Below are positions 42,938-51,276 of a stretch of DNA of 64,000 nt, piece after piece; positions within the stretch are counted from its first letter, which is position 1, and each line of letters opens with the position of its first letter. This stretch comes from Hirschia sp964342355 (lineage in GTDB: Bacteria > Pseudomonadota > Alphaproteobacteria > Caulobacterales > Hyphomonadaceae). The stretch lies in NCBI GenBank assembly GCA_964342355.1, contig CAYFFG010000002.1:62001-126000 (forward strand), read 5' to 3'. Made by a program: the position numbers and the translations under genes. Below the pieces are notes generated by a model that saw only the letters and a program-made list of their open reading frames with translations, made no database searches and had not been told where the DNA came from.

Positions 42938-44553
42938 GGCGTATAAGCGATCGGTGCGCCCGGCCCTAAATCCAGTCCCAGCGCCACCCAAACGATGGTG
43001 AGCGCAAGCCCGCTGACCAATATCCAGATGGAATATGGGATCATCATCGCAGTCAGGCTGCCCAAACCAAAGTTTGGCTGCCACCGACGTGCGAAGATCA
43101 GGATTAGTGGGAAATAGACCATCAATGGTGTGATGATGTTGGTCGCACTATCACCGACACGATATACTGCCGTCGCACCATCTGGACTGACTCCCAGCAA
43201 CATCAGCATCGGCACCATGACTGGCGCAAGGAGCGCCCACTTGGCGCTAGCTGACCCTACAAACAGGTTGATGATCGCACTGAATACCAGAATCATACCG
43301 AGCAGGATCGGTAGCGGAAGGCCGGATGCTTCAATGGCCGCAGCGCCATGCACCGCGGAAATCAGACCAAGGTTTGACCAGTTGAACATGGCGACAAAAT
43401 GCGCCGCCGCAAATGCAAGAACCAGATAATACCCAAGGTCTTTCATAGCGTCCGCCATCATGGACACAATATCTTTGTGGCCCTTTACAGTGCCAGCGGC
43501 CGCGCCATAGGCCCATCCAGCCGCAAGGAAAAGCAACAAGAACCCTGCTACCAAAGACCGGAAAAACGGCGTCATTTGCTGGACAAGCGCAAGGTTTTCA
43601 GCGCCAGGGCCATCATTTATGAGCGGCGTGCCCGGACCAATCGTCAGAAACACCCACAATCCGACTACGCCAAGGCATGCAAACCCAGCCCATCGTAGAC
43701 CTTTGATTTGTTCAGGAGTGAGTTTTGCGTCTCCATCTTTGATCAATTCGGCGGCGTCTTCATTTGGTTTGTAGACGCCTAAACGCGGTTCAATCACCTT
43801 GTCTGTGACAAACCAGATGATCGGCGTGAAGATCACAATCATCGCCTGGATAAAATAGGTGTTACCCGCAATGTTGGCGTCATAGGCGGGATTTAGCGTT
43901 TCAGCTGCCGTTTCAGTAATCCCATAAAGCAACGCATCCAATTGCCCTGGGAATATGTTTGCCGAGAACCCACCGGAAACCCCAGCAAACGCGGCAGCTA
44001 TGCCCGCGAGCGGATGGCGGCCAGCGGAAGCAAACATGACCCCGGCGAGCGGGATCAACACAACATAAGCGGCATCTGCTGCGTGATTTCCAATCATGGC
44101 CACGATCGCCACAACAGGTGTTAAAAGATATTTTGGCGCCGAGCGAACAGCGACGCGCATGGCGCTGGAAAACAGCCCTGCTCTTTCAGCCACTCCCGCG
44201 CCTAACATCACAACGAGCACATAGCCAAGCGGATGAAAGTGCGTGAATGTCGCTGGCATTTCCACCAACAGGCGGGACAGGTTTTCGCCGGACAACAAAC
44301 TCTCAGCAGCAATCACACCGTCATCACTCACGCCGACCCGGGCGCGTCCATATTCGCCCATCCCGGTGAGAATTTCTTCATTCAGCACAGCCGATACGCC
44401 TGTCAGTTCGCATATGACTGAGATGGCCGCCAATACCGCCATCAGATAAAAGAAAATAAATACCGGGTCTGGAAGCGCGTTCCCTGTCTTCTCGATCCAG
44501 CCAAGAATGCCTTTGTGCGTCGCTTCAGGTGGTGTGGTGACATTCTCGTTCAA
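42934..44553 (-). CDS. AbgT-family transporter
   Basis: Integral membrane transporter of the AbgT (p-aminobenzoyl-glutamate) family, about 539 residues with more than ten membrane segments. Signatures: GWIEKTGNALPDPVFIFFYL, VVMLGAGVAERAGLFSSAMR, MIGNHAADAAYVVLIPLAG and NLFVGSASAKWALLAPVMVP, then YRVGDSATNIITPLMVYFPL. Members import p-aminobenzoyl-glutamate or export sulfonamides. No ATG is near the start; the TTG at 44553 has a GGAG nine bases upstream and is preferred to a TTG at 44592. It overlaps flbY by four bases at the 3' end. Confidence 0.92.
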   Translation of the reverse strand: MNENVTTPPEATHKGILGWIEKTGNALPDPVFIFFYLMAVLAAISVICELTGVSAVLNEEILTGMGEYGRARVGVSDDGVIAAESLLSGENLSRLLVEMPATFTHFHPLGYVLVVMLGAGVAERAGLFSSAMRVAVRSAPKYLLTPVVAIVAMIGNHAADAAYVVLIPLAGVMFASAGRHPLAGIAAAFAGVSGGFSANIFPGQLDALLYGITETAAETLNPAYDANIAGNTYFIQAMIVIFTPIIWFVTDKVIEPRLGVYKPNEDAAELIKDGDAKLTPEQIKGLRWAGFACLGVVGLWVFLTIGPGTPLINDGPGAENLALVQQMTPFFRSLVAGFLLLFLAAGWAYGAAAGTVKGHKDIVSMMADAMKDLGYYLVLAFAAAHFVAMFNWSNLGLISAVHGAAAIEASGLPLPILLGMILVFSAIINLFVGSASAKWALLAPVMVPMLMLLGVSPDGATAVYRVGDSATNIITPLMVYFPLILIFARRWQPNFGLGSLTAMMIPYSIWILVSGLALTIVWVALGLDLGPGAPIAYTP

Positions 44554-44725
44554 GGCTAAACTCTCCGTATGGACGGGCAAATGGTGATTCAAGGCAAAAC
44601 CTAGCCGGGCTTTTCATGTAAAGGCAAATCAAGGTGACGCGACGTGACGATTAAGATCGGGCTGACGCGCCTTGAGAGTTGAGCTATCTTAGGCGTTAAC
44701 AATGATAATTCCGGGAGGATTGAAC

Positions 44726-45496
44726 ATGGCCGCTGACACCGCAATCAAACAGAAACTAGATGTCTCCGAAGCTGAATGGCAGGCGCGTGTCGACCTTGCA
44801 GCGCTTTACAGGCTTGTCGCAATGAATGGTTGGGATGATCTTATCTTTACGCATATTTCCGCGCGTATTCCTGGCCCCGAACATCACTTTCTGATCAATC
44901 CTTACGGCATGTTGTTTGAAGAGGTTACCGCATCCAGTCTCGTCAAAGTTGACCTTGAGGGTGAGATCGTTGGCGAGAGCGACTATCGTATCAATCCAGC
45001 AGGCTTCACCATCCACTCCGCCATTCATGCCGCGCGTGACGACGCGATGGTCGTTATCCACCTGCACACTAATCAGGGCGTTGCGGTCTCCGCCCAGAAA
45101 GATGGCCTCTTGCCAATCACGCAGACCGCCATGATCGCAATGGGAGAGATCGCCTATCACGACTATGAAGGCGTAGCGCTCGACCTGGACGAGCGTGAAC
45201 GCATCGTGGCCGACCTTGGCGACAAACACGCTATGATCCTGCGCAATCATGGCACGCTGACGGTGGGCGAATCCGCTGCGGACGCATACCAACGCATGTT
45301 CTTTTTGGAACGCGCCTGCGCCATGCAGATCATGGCGCAGGCGGGCGGCGGAGAACTCCTTTATTGCGGCGACAATCTTCAGAAAAAAGTTGAAGGTCAG
45401 TCCCCTGTCGGCGGCATGGCCAAACTCGCGGACAAGTTGGTATGGCCTGCGCTTCTTCGCAAACTGAACCGGGAATGCCCGGACTATGCGAGCTAA
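44726..45496 (+). CDS. class II aldolase/adducin family protein
   Basis: 256 residues of the class II aldolase/adducin fold. Zinc-binding residues can be seen in HLHTNQG and LRNHGTLT. Other segments (LIFTHISARIPG, FLINPYGMLFEEVTAS, YRINPAGFTIHSAIHAA) match the subgroup annotated as class II aldolase-like proteins without a proven substrate. The start at 44726 (MAADTAIKQKLDVSEAEW) has GGGAGG seven bases upstream; an ATG at 44702 is less likely. A long inverted repeat lies just after the gene. Confidence 0.9.
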   Translation: MAADTAIKQKLDVSEAEWQARVDLAALYRLVAMNGWDDLIFTHISARIPGPEHHFLINPYGMLFEEVTASSLVKVDLEGEIVGESDYRINPAGFTIHSAIHAARDDAMVVIHLHTNQGVAVSAQKDGLLPITQTAMIAMGEIAYHDYEGVALDLDERERIVADLGDKHAMILRNHGTLTVGESAADAYQRMFFLERACAMQIMAQAGGGELLYCGDNLQKKVEGQSPVGGMAKLADKLVWPALLRKLNRECPDYAS

Positions 45497-45519
45497 CATA
45501 CGCCCAAACGCCTGAATTC

Positions 45520-45556
45520 TGTGCGCATTGCAATGTGATCAAACGCAATGCGCACA
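45520..45556. repeat. 12-bp perfect inverted repeat between aldolase and symporter genes
   Basis: TGTGCGCATTGC at 45520-45531 is the exact reverse complement of GCAATGCGCACA at 45545-45556, with 13 bases between. It lies 24 bases after the aldolase stop and 90 bases before the symporter start. There is no T run on either side, so it is either a Rho-assisted terminator, an RNA stabiliser or a protein-binding site. Confidence 0.85.
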
Positions 45557-45645
45557 TCACCATGACTTTCAGAGCCTGCCTTGTTTAGCTGCTTCCAAAA
45601 CGCAAGCGGATTTGTTCTGCAAACAATGGAAACGCCTGGCAAAGC

Positions 45646-47217
45646 ATGAATTTTCTCGATTACGCGATCATTATCGCCTATCTCGCCGGTCTTCTCGGTT
45701 TAGGCTACTTCCTCCGCAGACAGGAAGGCCGAGAAGCATATTTTCTGGGCGATCGACAACTAGGATGGCGCGCCCTAACGCTTTCGGTCATGGCGACGCA
45801 ATTGTCTGCGATCAGTTTTGTGTCTGCACCAGCATTTGTGGGACTGCGTGAAGGCGGTGGCTTGAAATGGCTCTCCTATGAGCTGGCCGTGCCACTCGCC
45901 ATGCTGATCCTAATGGGCGCTGTTCTCCCGGCTCTTCATCGTTCTGGCGTGGTCAGCGTATATGATTTTCTCGAGAGGCGGTTTGCACGCTCCACGCGTT
46001 TAATGCTGAGTTTTGTCTTCCAGCTCAGCCGATCTTTTGCCACCGCTATAATGATCTATGCGCTGTCCATTATTCTTCAGGGCACAATCGGACTGGACTT
46101 CTGGGCGTCTGTCACGCTCGTCGGGGTGTCCACGGTGATTTACTCATTGCAGGGCGGAATGAAGGCCGTCGTGCTAGGTGACGCCATTCAGATGTCCATC
46201 ATCATCTTCGGGGCGGTCTTATGTATTGTCTTTGGGTTACACGCGCTGGGCGGGATAGATATATTTCTCGCCAATATCGACAAGTCGCGACTGACCGCCA
46301 TCGACTTTTCTTCATTCGGGTTTTCTGGTGATGCGTTCGGGTTCTGGCCCATGCTGTTTGGCGGGTTGGTGCTGTACGCGTCCTATTATGGATGCGACCA
46401 GACAGAAGCACAGCGCTCATTGTCCGCCGCAAATGAAAAAGACCTCAAATCTATCCTTCTGGCGAATGGGCTTATAAGATTCCCGATCACGCTGATCTAT
46501 TGCACAGCCGGTCTGGTGATCGGCACTTTGGCAATGATCACGCCTGAATTCATGGAACAAATCCCAAAAGACAAACCAGACTGGATGATGCCGGTCTTTA
46601 TCGTAAACTACCTGCCAAATGGCGTTATCGGTCTGATGGTGGTCGCCATTCTTGCCGCAGCCATGTCCTCTCTCTCTTCTGCGATCAATTCACTGTCCGC
46701 AGTCTCAGTCGAAGATTACGTGCGCATCACCGGGAAGACACTCAGTATGACCGCCTATATGAACCACGCAAAGATTGGCGCCATCATATGGGGTATCATC
46801 ACACTGACTTTGTCATTCTTTGCCGGCTCAATCGCACCGACTGTGATTGAAGCGATCAATCTCGTCGGCTCAGTGTTTTATGGTCCAATATTAGCGCTAT
46901 TCCTGTTGGCCGTTATGAGTCGGTTCCTCACAGCGTTTCATGCAAATACAGGACTTTTAGCAGGCGTCAGCGCTAACATCTTTACTCACTTCTTTTTAGA
47001 GAATGTGTTCTGGTTCTGGTACAACGCTATCGGCTTCATTGTTGCGATAATAACCGCGTTCACATGTAGCCTGATTTTCAAGCGCAAACCAAAGCCAAAA
47101 CAGATCGCCCACGATCGTCATGTGTCGATCGTCAAACCACGCGACGTTGTGCTTCTGGTTGGCGCTTTCGCGATCATGCTGGCCGTCGGGCTTGGATTAA
47201 ACGCGCTGGCGACATAA
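45646..47217 (+). CDS. sodium:solute symporter family protein
   Basis: SSS-family transporter, 523 residues with about 13 membrane segments. Visible signatures include LGYFLRRQEGREAYFLGDRQ, LSVMATQLSAISFVSAPAF, GDAIQMSIIIFGAVL, YYGCDQTEAQRSLSAANEKD and AAMSSLSSAINSLSAVSVED, which resemble the SGLT/myo-inositol-like branch. The substrate cannot be told. Ribosome-binding site is weak. It converges on rplS with a terminator between. Confidence 0.92.
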   Translation: MNFLDYAIIIAYLAGLLGLGYFLRRQEGREAYFLGDRQLGWRALTLSVMATQLSAISFVSAPAFVGLREGGGLKWLSYELAVPLAMLILMGAVLPALHRSGVVSVYDFLERRFARSTRLMLSFVFQLSRSFATAIMIYALSIILQGTIGLDFWASVTLVGVSTVIYSLQGGMKAVVLGDAIQMSIIIFGAVLCIVFGLHALGGIDIFLANIDKSRLTAIDFSSFGFSGDAFGFWPMLFGGLVLYASYYGCDQTEAQRSLSAANEKDLKSILLANGLIRFPITLIYCTAGLVIGTLAMITPEFMEQIPKDKPDWMMPVFIVNYLPNGVIGLMVVAILAAAMSSLSSAINSLSAVSVEDYVRITGKTLSMTAYMNHAKIGAIIWGIITLTLSFFAGSIAPTVIEAINLVGSVFYGPILALFLLAVMSRFLTAFHANTGLLAGVSANIFTHFFLENVFWFWYNAIGFIVAIITAFTCSLIFKRKPKPKQIAHDRHVSIVKPRDVVLLVGAFAIMLAVGLGLNALAT

Positions 47218-47223
47218 CCCAAA

Positions 47224-47255
47224 CAAAAAACGCCGCCCCAAAATGGAGCGGCGCT
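47224..47255 (-). terminator. intrinsic terminator after rplS
   Basis: On the minus strand CGCCGCTCC pairs with GGGGCGGCG (one G-T wobble) around a five-base loop and is followed by a run of six T. It lies about 30 bases beyond the rplS stop codon. Confidence 0.85.
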
Positions 47256-47284
47256 TAATTCTATATGCGATCAAGCTGGAAAGC

Positions 47285-47683
47285 TTATGCTTTCTTCGGC
47301 TTGCGCGCCTCGATACCGTGACCTGTGGTACGCTCTGCGATACGTGCGCGCTTACCAGTACGGCCACGCAGGTAGTAGAGCTTGGCGCGGCGAACTTTAC
47401 CGCGGCGCTTAACTTCAATGCTTTCAAGCATTGGAGAAACAACCGGGAAAACACGCTCCACACCTTCACCGAAGGACAGCTTGCGAACTGTGAAGTTCTC
47501 GTTCAGACCGCCACCAGAACGGGCGATACATACGCCTTCAAACGCCTGCACACGTTCACGTTCGCCTTCTTTAATGCGTACGTTTACGCGCAGGGTGTCG
47601 CCTGGCGAAAAGTCCGGGATCTTCTTGTCGCCGAGGACGCGGTTCATTTCCTCGGCTTCGAGGGTTTCAATAAGGTTGGCCAT
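47285..47683 (-). CDS. rplS: 50S ribosomal protein L19
   Basis: Large-subunit ribosomal protein L19 at the 30S-50S interface. The 132 residues include FSPGDTLRVNVRIKEGERER, VQAFEGVCIARSGGG, SFGEGVERVFPVVSPMLESI and VRRAKLYYLRGRTGKRARI. It follows trmD by 10 bases, the usual order, and is the last gene before a terminator. Confidence 0.98.
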   Translation of the reverse strand: MANLIETLEAEEMNRVLGDKKIPDFSPGDTLRVNVRIKEGERERVQAFEGVCIARSGGGLNENFTVRKLSFGEGVERVFPVVSPMLESIEVKRRGKVRRAKLYYLRGRTGKRARIAERTTGHGIEARKPKKA

Positions 47684-47693
47684 TGCTGAGCTC

Positions 47694-48410
47694 TTAATCT
47701 TTCGGGCGCGCGTCTGTCGCAGCGATTGACTTGAAGGACGCGTATAAATCTGGTCTGCGCTCCTTTGTCAACGCCTCAGACTGTTCTTGTCGCCATTCTT
47801 GTATTTTTTTATGGTCTCCGGACAATAAAACCTCCGGAATCGACCGATTTTCCCAGTTTCTGGGGCGTGTGTATTGAGGGTGTTCTAAAAGTCCGGTCTC
47901 AAAACTTTCTTCTTCAAGGCTGTCAGCATTGCCAGCCACTCCGGGCAATAATCGGACGCATGCCTCTAAAACGACCTGTGCGGCAACTTCCCCGCCTGCC
48001 AGAACAAAATCACCAATGGAGACTTCCTGAATGTCACGTCCATCAATAACGCGTTGGTCCAGGCCCTCAAAACGACCGCAAACTAGAACAACGCCTGGAC
48101 CGCTTGACCATTCGCGGGCCATCTCCTGATCGAACGGCTTGCCGCGCGGAGACATAAACACCAGCGGTCGGTCTTGTAGATCAATACTGTCAATTGCCGC
48201 TGCCATGATGTCGGGTCTCAGCACCATACCGGCGCCGCCGCCAGCAGGCGTGTCATCAACCTGATTGTGTTTGCCCTCACCAAATGAACGCAGATCAACG
48301 CAATCAAGTGACCACAAACCGTCTGTCCGCGCACGACCAATTATGGAAACGTCGAGCACTCCGGGAAAAGCTTCCGGAAATAAAGTGATGACTGTCGCTG
48401 AAAAACTCAT
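47694..48410 (-). CDS. trmD: tRNA (guanine-N1-)-methyltransferase
   Basis: Methylates G37 at N1 in tRNAs to prevent frameshifting. The 238 residues of the SPOUT fold include VITLFPEAFPGVLDVSIIGR, the loop VDDTPAGGGAGMVLRPD, LVCGRFEGLDQRVID and the knot segment EEVSIGDFVLAGGEVAAQ-like text. A GAGG lies seven bases before the ATG. It normally follows rimM directly, but here the upstream neighbour is a divergent TIR-like gene 260 bases away, so trmD must have its own promoter in 48411-48670. Confidence 0.97.
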   Translation of the reverse strand: MSFSATVITLFPEAFPGVLDVSIIGRARTDGLWSLDCVDLRSFGEGKHNQVDDTPAGGGAGMVLRPDIMAAAIDSIDLQDRPLVFMSPRGKPFDQEMAREWSSGPGVVLVCGRFEGLDQRVIDGRDIQEVSIGDFVLAGGEVAAQVVLEACVRLLPGVAGNADSLEEESFETGLLEHPQYTRPRNWENRSIPEVLLSGDHKKIQEWRQEQSEALTKERRPDLYASFKSIAATDARPKD

Positions 48411-48670
48411 AACCCGGCCTCATACACGCAGGTGGAAGATGGGACCAGACCACAAAGCTGTGTTTCATGGCTTCGCTCGTTTGATGATCTGTCTGCTCTG
48501 TTCCACACTTGCCAGGAGAATTAGCAGAGCCCGATCGTGGCAGCGATACAACAGTTACAAAAAATACATGAAGATTTATCCTTAATTCCTTGATCATAAA
48601 GAAAAAACAATTGCTCTTGCTCAGCTTCTCCATAGCCTAACCCGTATTAACTAGTGCTGGAGGCGTTTTG

Positions 48671-50278
48671 GTGTCCGTCGAGCTGGGACGACAGCTTGGG
48701 GCGTTTATTTGTTGGCCAAATTCCCAAGCATCATTTGCAGAAGACCTGTCCCAAGCGTTGACCATCGGTGGCTTGCACATCGTGTTGGACAACGCAAAAG
48801 AGCTTTATGCTCCGCAGAGCGGTCAACCGCATGTGAGTCCAAGTCATTCGGTTATAATTCACGCTGACATTGTTATCGCTGTTATCGATACAAGTTCCAT
48901 GTCTGACAAGCGGCAACTTGCATCGCTTAAATATGCGCTGTCATTGGGAAAACGCATTATCTTGGCGCCTGTAGAATCTGTGCAAGCAGATCAAACGCCA
49001 GACCATCTCGTTGAATTGCCTTATGTGGATTTTTCGCCGCCACGTCGTTTCACCGACGCGCTGTCGGAGTTGCTCAAAAAAGTAAACGAACACGCCGACT
49101 GGGTAGGCGACCACACACAATTGACCATTGCTGCAACGAACTGGCGCAATCGCGGTAGATCCCGCGCGCGCCTCCTCGTCGCAGACGATATTCAACGGGC
49201 GTCAGATTGGCTAAGGCGTCAACCTATGAATTCTGCGCGTGTGAGTGACACGCTGGAAGCTTTTCTGACGGCGAGCTTTGAACGTTACAATGAAATTGTC
49301 GTTCGCGAACCAATCCAACGGTCATTTAATCTGATTTTAGCCGGCGTGGCGGCCCTGACTATATTGGTTGGAGTCTTCGGTTTCAGGTATGGACACTCAC
49401 TTAAAGAACTCAACACGCTAGAGGAAGCTTATCACCTTGTCGTCCGAGACCTCATCCAAACAGCCGATGAATTGGCCCGTATAAAAGTAGATCCGGTTGT
49501 GCATATTACTAACGGTGACAAAGGCGACATTGTCCTCCCACAGGGCTGGAGACAGAGTGTGGCGGAGTTGGCCGGCGCTGTCGGCACAATACACAGCAAA
49601 AACGATGATTTTAACGCAGCAGGTCTTCTGATTAAAGGCGAAATCATTTCGAACGAGTTTTACAATGAACCTCTGGTTCTGGTAGCTGAAGCAACCGGCA
49701 ACTCAACGCAAAATCTGGTCACGGCACTCCCCCGTTCAGATGAAAGCGCGGTCGAAACAGTAATGTTTACAAAAGTTGCAAGCGCATCTCACTCAGACTT
49801 ATCGATTTTTACCAGCATCGCCACCGACACCAGTATTTTGCTCGGCGATGAGATTTGGCGCTCTGACAAAAACTTAAATGCAGATGTGCGCTTCTCACTC
49901 TACTCAGTTTCAAACAGATTGCCGGAAGGCATGCACGCCGTGGGAATGGAGCGTTTAATGTGTCCGTCTCCATTTGCAATGCAGGGGTGGGTTGGACAAT
50001 TTTCCATCCAAGCCAACCAACCGGTTCTAAATGTTACGGTTGTTTCCAGCACACCGACACCCAATAAAATTGCGTACAAGACGGCGCACACCAAAGTGGG
50101 GGCGCCCGTTTTTGATTTGAACACAGGAAACATTCTCGCGCTTAGCCTTTCACAACGCGCAGAACCAGACCAACTTGAAGCAAAAGGCCTGTCACCCGCA
50201 GCGGTATTATCAAGCGCACGCGAGGGGTTTGGAGAAACAAGCTGGCCGGCATTTGAAAAATGTTTTTCCGGTCCATGA
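48671..50278 (+). CDS. membrane TIR-like protein with degenerate chymotrypsin-like domain
   Basis: About 535 residues, not matched to a named family. Residues 8-105 look like a TIR domain (GAFICWPNSQASFAEDLSQAL, then ADIVIAVIDTSS, LKYALSLGKRIILAPVE), but the usual catalytic Glu position appears to be Ser86. Residues 155-205 (ATNWRNRGRSRARLL, WLRRQP, LEAFLTASFERY) resemble the linker after TIR in TIR-STAND/WD40 proteins. One membrane helix lies at 219-241. The C-terminal part (319-525) has a chymotrypsin-like pattern ending VGAPVFDLNTGNILALSLS, where the nucleophile Ser of a GSPVF motif would be Ala479. The GTG at 48671 has GGAGG seven bases upstream. It lies inside the split rimM/trmD operon. 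Confidence 0.8.
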   Translation: MSVELGRQLGAFICWPNSQASFAEDLSQALTIGGLHIVLDNAKELYAPQSGQPHVSPSHSVIIHADIVIAVIDTSSMSDKRQLASLKYALSLGKRIILAPVESVQADQTPDHLVELPYVDFSPPRRFTDALSELLKKVNEHADWVGDHTQLTIAATNWRNRGRSRARLLVADDIQRASDWLRRQPMNSARVSDTLEAFLTASFERYNEIVVREPIQRSFNLILAGVAALTILVGVFGFRYGHSLKELNTLEEAYHLVVRDLIQTADELARIKVDPVVHITNGDKGDIVLPQGWRQSVAELAGAVGTIHSKNDDFNAAGLLIKGEIISNEFYNEPLVLVAEATGNSTQNLVTALPRSDESAVETVMFTKVASASHSDLSIFTSIATDTSILLGDEIWRSDKNLNADVRFSLYSVSNRLPEGMHAVGMERLMCPSPFAMQGWVGQFSIQANQPVLNVTVVSSTPTPNKIAYKTAHTKVGAPVFDLNTGNILALSLSQRAEPDQLEAKGLSPAAVLSSAREGFGETSWPAFEKCFSGP

Positions 50279-50427
50279 CCCTTTCCAGGCATCTTTGCGC
50301 GGAAGTTGTTTCAATTATTACAGGTAATTGTAATTCCTTCTGAAAAGAAGGTCAGACAATTGGGTATCTCACACTATTTCGACTTGTGCCGAACTCTTTC
50401 AACGCGATAGTCTGCCCCTGACGCAAA

Positions 50428-51258
50428 ATGCGGATCCGTATTGTGGGACCTTCTAAAATGAAGTTCCAGACACCCAGCTTGGAGAGATCTTCTTTGTCCA
50501 CTTCAGCCCCTCTCCTGACTGTGCTCGTTCCCTGTTATAACGAGGCTGGGAATATCGAACCGCTAACACAGGAAATCCATGAGGCGCTGGACGGTGTTCC
50601 TTTCGAGCTAATCTTTGTCAACGATGCGTCAGATGACAGCACCGCAGATGAACTGAAGCTGGAGCAGGTGAAACACCCAGACACTGTTCGTGTGCTCACG
50701 CATGTTGAACGACGGGGAAAGTCAGCGGCGCTTTATACTGGCCTGCAAACAGTCCGCGGTGAATGGGTACAGTTGCTGGACGGAGACGGACAAAACGACC
50801 CACACGACTGTCGCCGATTATGGGATGAGATCATCATGAAAGATCCAGACCCGCGTTTGGGCATCATCGCCGGTCGCCGCAACAGCAGAAATGACAGCTT
50901 TTTTAAGTGGCTTCAGTCGCGTATCGCCAACGGTGTGCGCAAATTCTGCCTTCAAGATGACGCAAGTGACACAGGCTGCGGTTTCAAACTCATAAAAACA
51001 CGCGCATTCAGAGACTTACCCTATTTTGCAGCTATGCACCGTTTTTTACCTGCGTTGATCAAGCGTGCAGGTTGGGGCGTTATCGAAGAACGCGTTAATG
51101 ACCGTCCGCGCATGCATGGCGCTTCTAAGTACGGATTTCTCGGCAGACTTGGCGCGGGAACGGTAGATTTGTTAGGCATGATGTGGTTGGTGCGACGTGG
51201 GGGCTATGGCGTTGCTCTTGAATGGGATGACCCAAGAGCGGCAAACAGAAGCCAGTAG
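50428..51258 (+). CDS. family 2 glycosyltransferase, ArnC/DPM1-like
   Basis: Polyprenyl-phosphate glycosyltransferase-like GT2 enzyme, 276 residues. The GT-A fold shows LLTVLVPCYNEAGNIEPLTQ, LIFVNDASDDST, the nucleotide-sugar/metal motif LLDGDGQNDP and TGCGFKLIKTRAF, with RPRMHGASKYGFLGR near the end. It would move a sugar from a nucleotide donor onto a lipid phosphate at the inner membrane. The start may instead be the ATG at 50458. The next gene, an ArnT-like transferase, begins 18 bases later, so the pair likely acts in one pathway. Confidence 0.88.
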   Translation: MRIRIVGPSKMKFQTPSLERSSLSTSAPLLTVLVPCYNEAGNIEPLTQEIHEALDGVPFELIFVNDASDDSTADELKLEQVKHPDTVRVLTHVERRGKSAALYTGLQTVRGEWVQLLDGDGQNDPHDCRRLWDEIIMKDPDPRLGIIAGRRNSRNDSFFKWLQSRIANGVRKFCLQDDASDTGCGFKLIKTRAFRDLPYFAAMHRFLPALIKRAGWGVIEERVNDRPRMHGASKYGFLGRLGAGTVDLLGMMWLVRRGGYGVALEWDDPRAANRSQ

Positions 51259-51276
51259 ATCAGGACGGGGAACCGC

